This document shows positions 63,298 through 64,000 of a stretch of DNA of 64,000 nt, in pieces. A program made the translations under genes and the position numbers. Source of the stretch: Streptomyces sp. NBC_00459 (GTDB lineage: Bacteria; Actinomycetota; Actinomycetes; Streptomycetales; Streptomycetaceae); NCBI RefSeq assembly GCF_036013955.1, contig NZ_CP107903.1:1054001-1118000 (forward strand). The letters are read 5' to 3'. Numbering within the stretch: the first letter of the stretch is position 1; each line of letters opens with the position of its first letter. The notes under the pieces are model-generated. The model saw only the letters and a list, made by a program, of their open reading frames with translations. It was not told where the DNA came from and did no database searches.

Positions 63298-63939
63298 ATG
63301 CGTATCCGCTTCTGTCTCGCCGCGCTCGCACTCGTCGGCGGGGCCGGACTGACCACCCTCTCGGCACCCGCCGCCACCGCCGCCGCCTGTACCGATATTG
63401 ACGTCGTCGCAGCTCGCGGCACGTTCGAGCCGGGCACGCTCGGCGCGATCGTCGGCGACCCGGTGTTTTCCGCGCTCCAACGGAAACTGACGGGCAAAAG
63501 CCTGTCCAGCTACAAGGTGAACTATCCAGCCGACCTTTCTCTCACGTCGGCCGCGCAGGGCAACTCGGATCTGGTGAACCACGTCAGGAGCCAGGCTTCC
63601 GAGTGCCCGAACCAGCGTTTCGTGCTCGTCGGCTATTCGCAGGGCGCGAACGTCGTCGACAACTCCATCGGAATCAGCAGTGCCGGTGCGGTGGTCGGCA
63701 GCCCGATCGTGGCCACCATTCCCGCCGCGCTGGAGGGGAGGGTCGCCGCGGTGCTGCTGTTCGGCAACCCGATCCGGGCCATCGGCAAGAGCGTCACCGG
63801 CACCTACCAGAGCCGCACCATCGACTTCTGCGCCAAGGGCGACCCCATCTGTGAGAACGGCGGGGGCGACGTGCTGGCCCACCTCGGCTACACCGCGAAC
63901 GCCGGCGCGGCGGCCGACTTCGCGGCGGGCAAGGTCTGA
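63298..63939 (+). CDS. Cutinase-family serine hydrolase
   Basis: A 213-residue exported enzyme that cleaves polyester or lipid esters. The signal peptide ends ATAAAC. The catalytic triad is S in LVGYSQGANV, D in CAKGDPICENG and H in VLAHLGYT. Four cysteines are placed for the two disulfides usual in the family. In mycobacteria a cutinase-like enzyme (Rv3802c) lies in the mycolate locus, but cutinases are also common in Streptomyces, so the link to the PKS cluster is only suggestive. Confidence 0.9.
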   Translation: MRIRFCLAALALVGGAGLTTLSAPAATAAACTDIDVVAARGTFEPGTLGAIVGDPVFSALQRKLTGKSLSSYKVNYPADLSLTSAAQGNSDLVNHVRSQASECPNQRFVLVGYSQGANVVDNSIGISSAGAVVGSPIVATIPAALEGRVAAVLLFGNPIRAIGKSVTGTYQSRTIDFCAKGDPICENGGGDVLAHLGYTANAGAAADFAAGKV

Positions 63940-63978
63940 GCCGACTGAGCCGACAGCCGTACGGGACACGGGAAAGGG

Positions 63979-64000
63979 CCCGGGAGGAAATCCTCCCGGG
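63979..64000 (+). terminator. Hairpin after the cutinase gene
   Basis: A perfect 10-bp stem (CCCGGGAGGA with TCCTCCCGGG) and two-base loop run to the edge of the window, 40 bases past the stop. Confidence 0.75.

Overview
The base composition (very high GC with third-position G/C), the ABC sugar importers with no ATPase gene of their own, the Tat- and Sec-exported modular glycosidases and the many GTG starts point to a Streptomyces or a close relative. The xylanase at 33848-35278 puts its catalytic glutamates at the numbering of S. lividans XlnA once a 41-residue signal peptide is removed.

Region 1 (1-17.9 kb) is a deoxysugar-utilisation locus. Two large secreted beta-helix proteins (GH141-like, possibly alpha-L-fucosidases) lie next to a FadR-type regulator. 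A long operon follows with a sugar importer, a mutarotase, an aldo/keto reductase, an amidohydrolase-type lactonase, an enolase-superfamily dehydratase, an SDR and a fumarylacetoacetate-hydrolase-family enzyme. Together these form a complete non-phosphorylative L-fucose (or L-rhamnose) route to pyruvate plus lactate. A decayed lutB (lactate oxidation) fragment sits at the operon end. A 22-bp motif in the fadR/dehydratase divergent promoter recurs before one beta-helix gene.

Region 2 (18.3-32.2 kb) is a LacI-controlled hemicellulose or pectin locus: GH43, a second ABC importer, an alpha/beta hydrolase, a 2-hydroxyacid dehydrogenase, a Tat-exported 958-residue protein of unknown family, a GH36 alpha-galactosidase and the start of a broken GH51 arabinofuranosidase. 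Three promoters carry related LacI-type palindromes.

Region 3 (32.4-37.6 kb) is a xylan cluster: a ricin-module feruloyl-esterase-like enzyme, a GH10 xylanase and a GH62 arabinofuranosidase, with CGAAA/TTTCG palindromes in the divergent promoter.

Region 4 (37.7-53.4 kb) is mixed: a lipoprotein gene split by an intact IS256-family element with an 8-bp target duplication, a receptor Ser/Thr kinase, beta-propeller proteins, a macro-domain protein, an atypical tRNA-Gly(UCC), a RIO-like kinase, pyruvate oxidase, and a zinc importer with Zur-like boxes.

Region 5 (53.5-64 kb) is the most unusual. It holds an acyl-CoA carboxylase beta subunit, a fatty-acyl-AMP ligase, a PKS with the domain order ACP-KS-AT-ACP-TE, an antigen-85-like secreted esterase, a PucR-type regulator and a cutinase. 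This is the gene set of the mycobacterial mycolic-acid condensation locus (accD4-pks13-fadD32-cutinase-fbp), here in an organism whose other genes look like Streptomyces, a genus not known to make mycolates.
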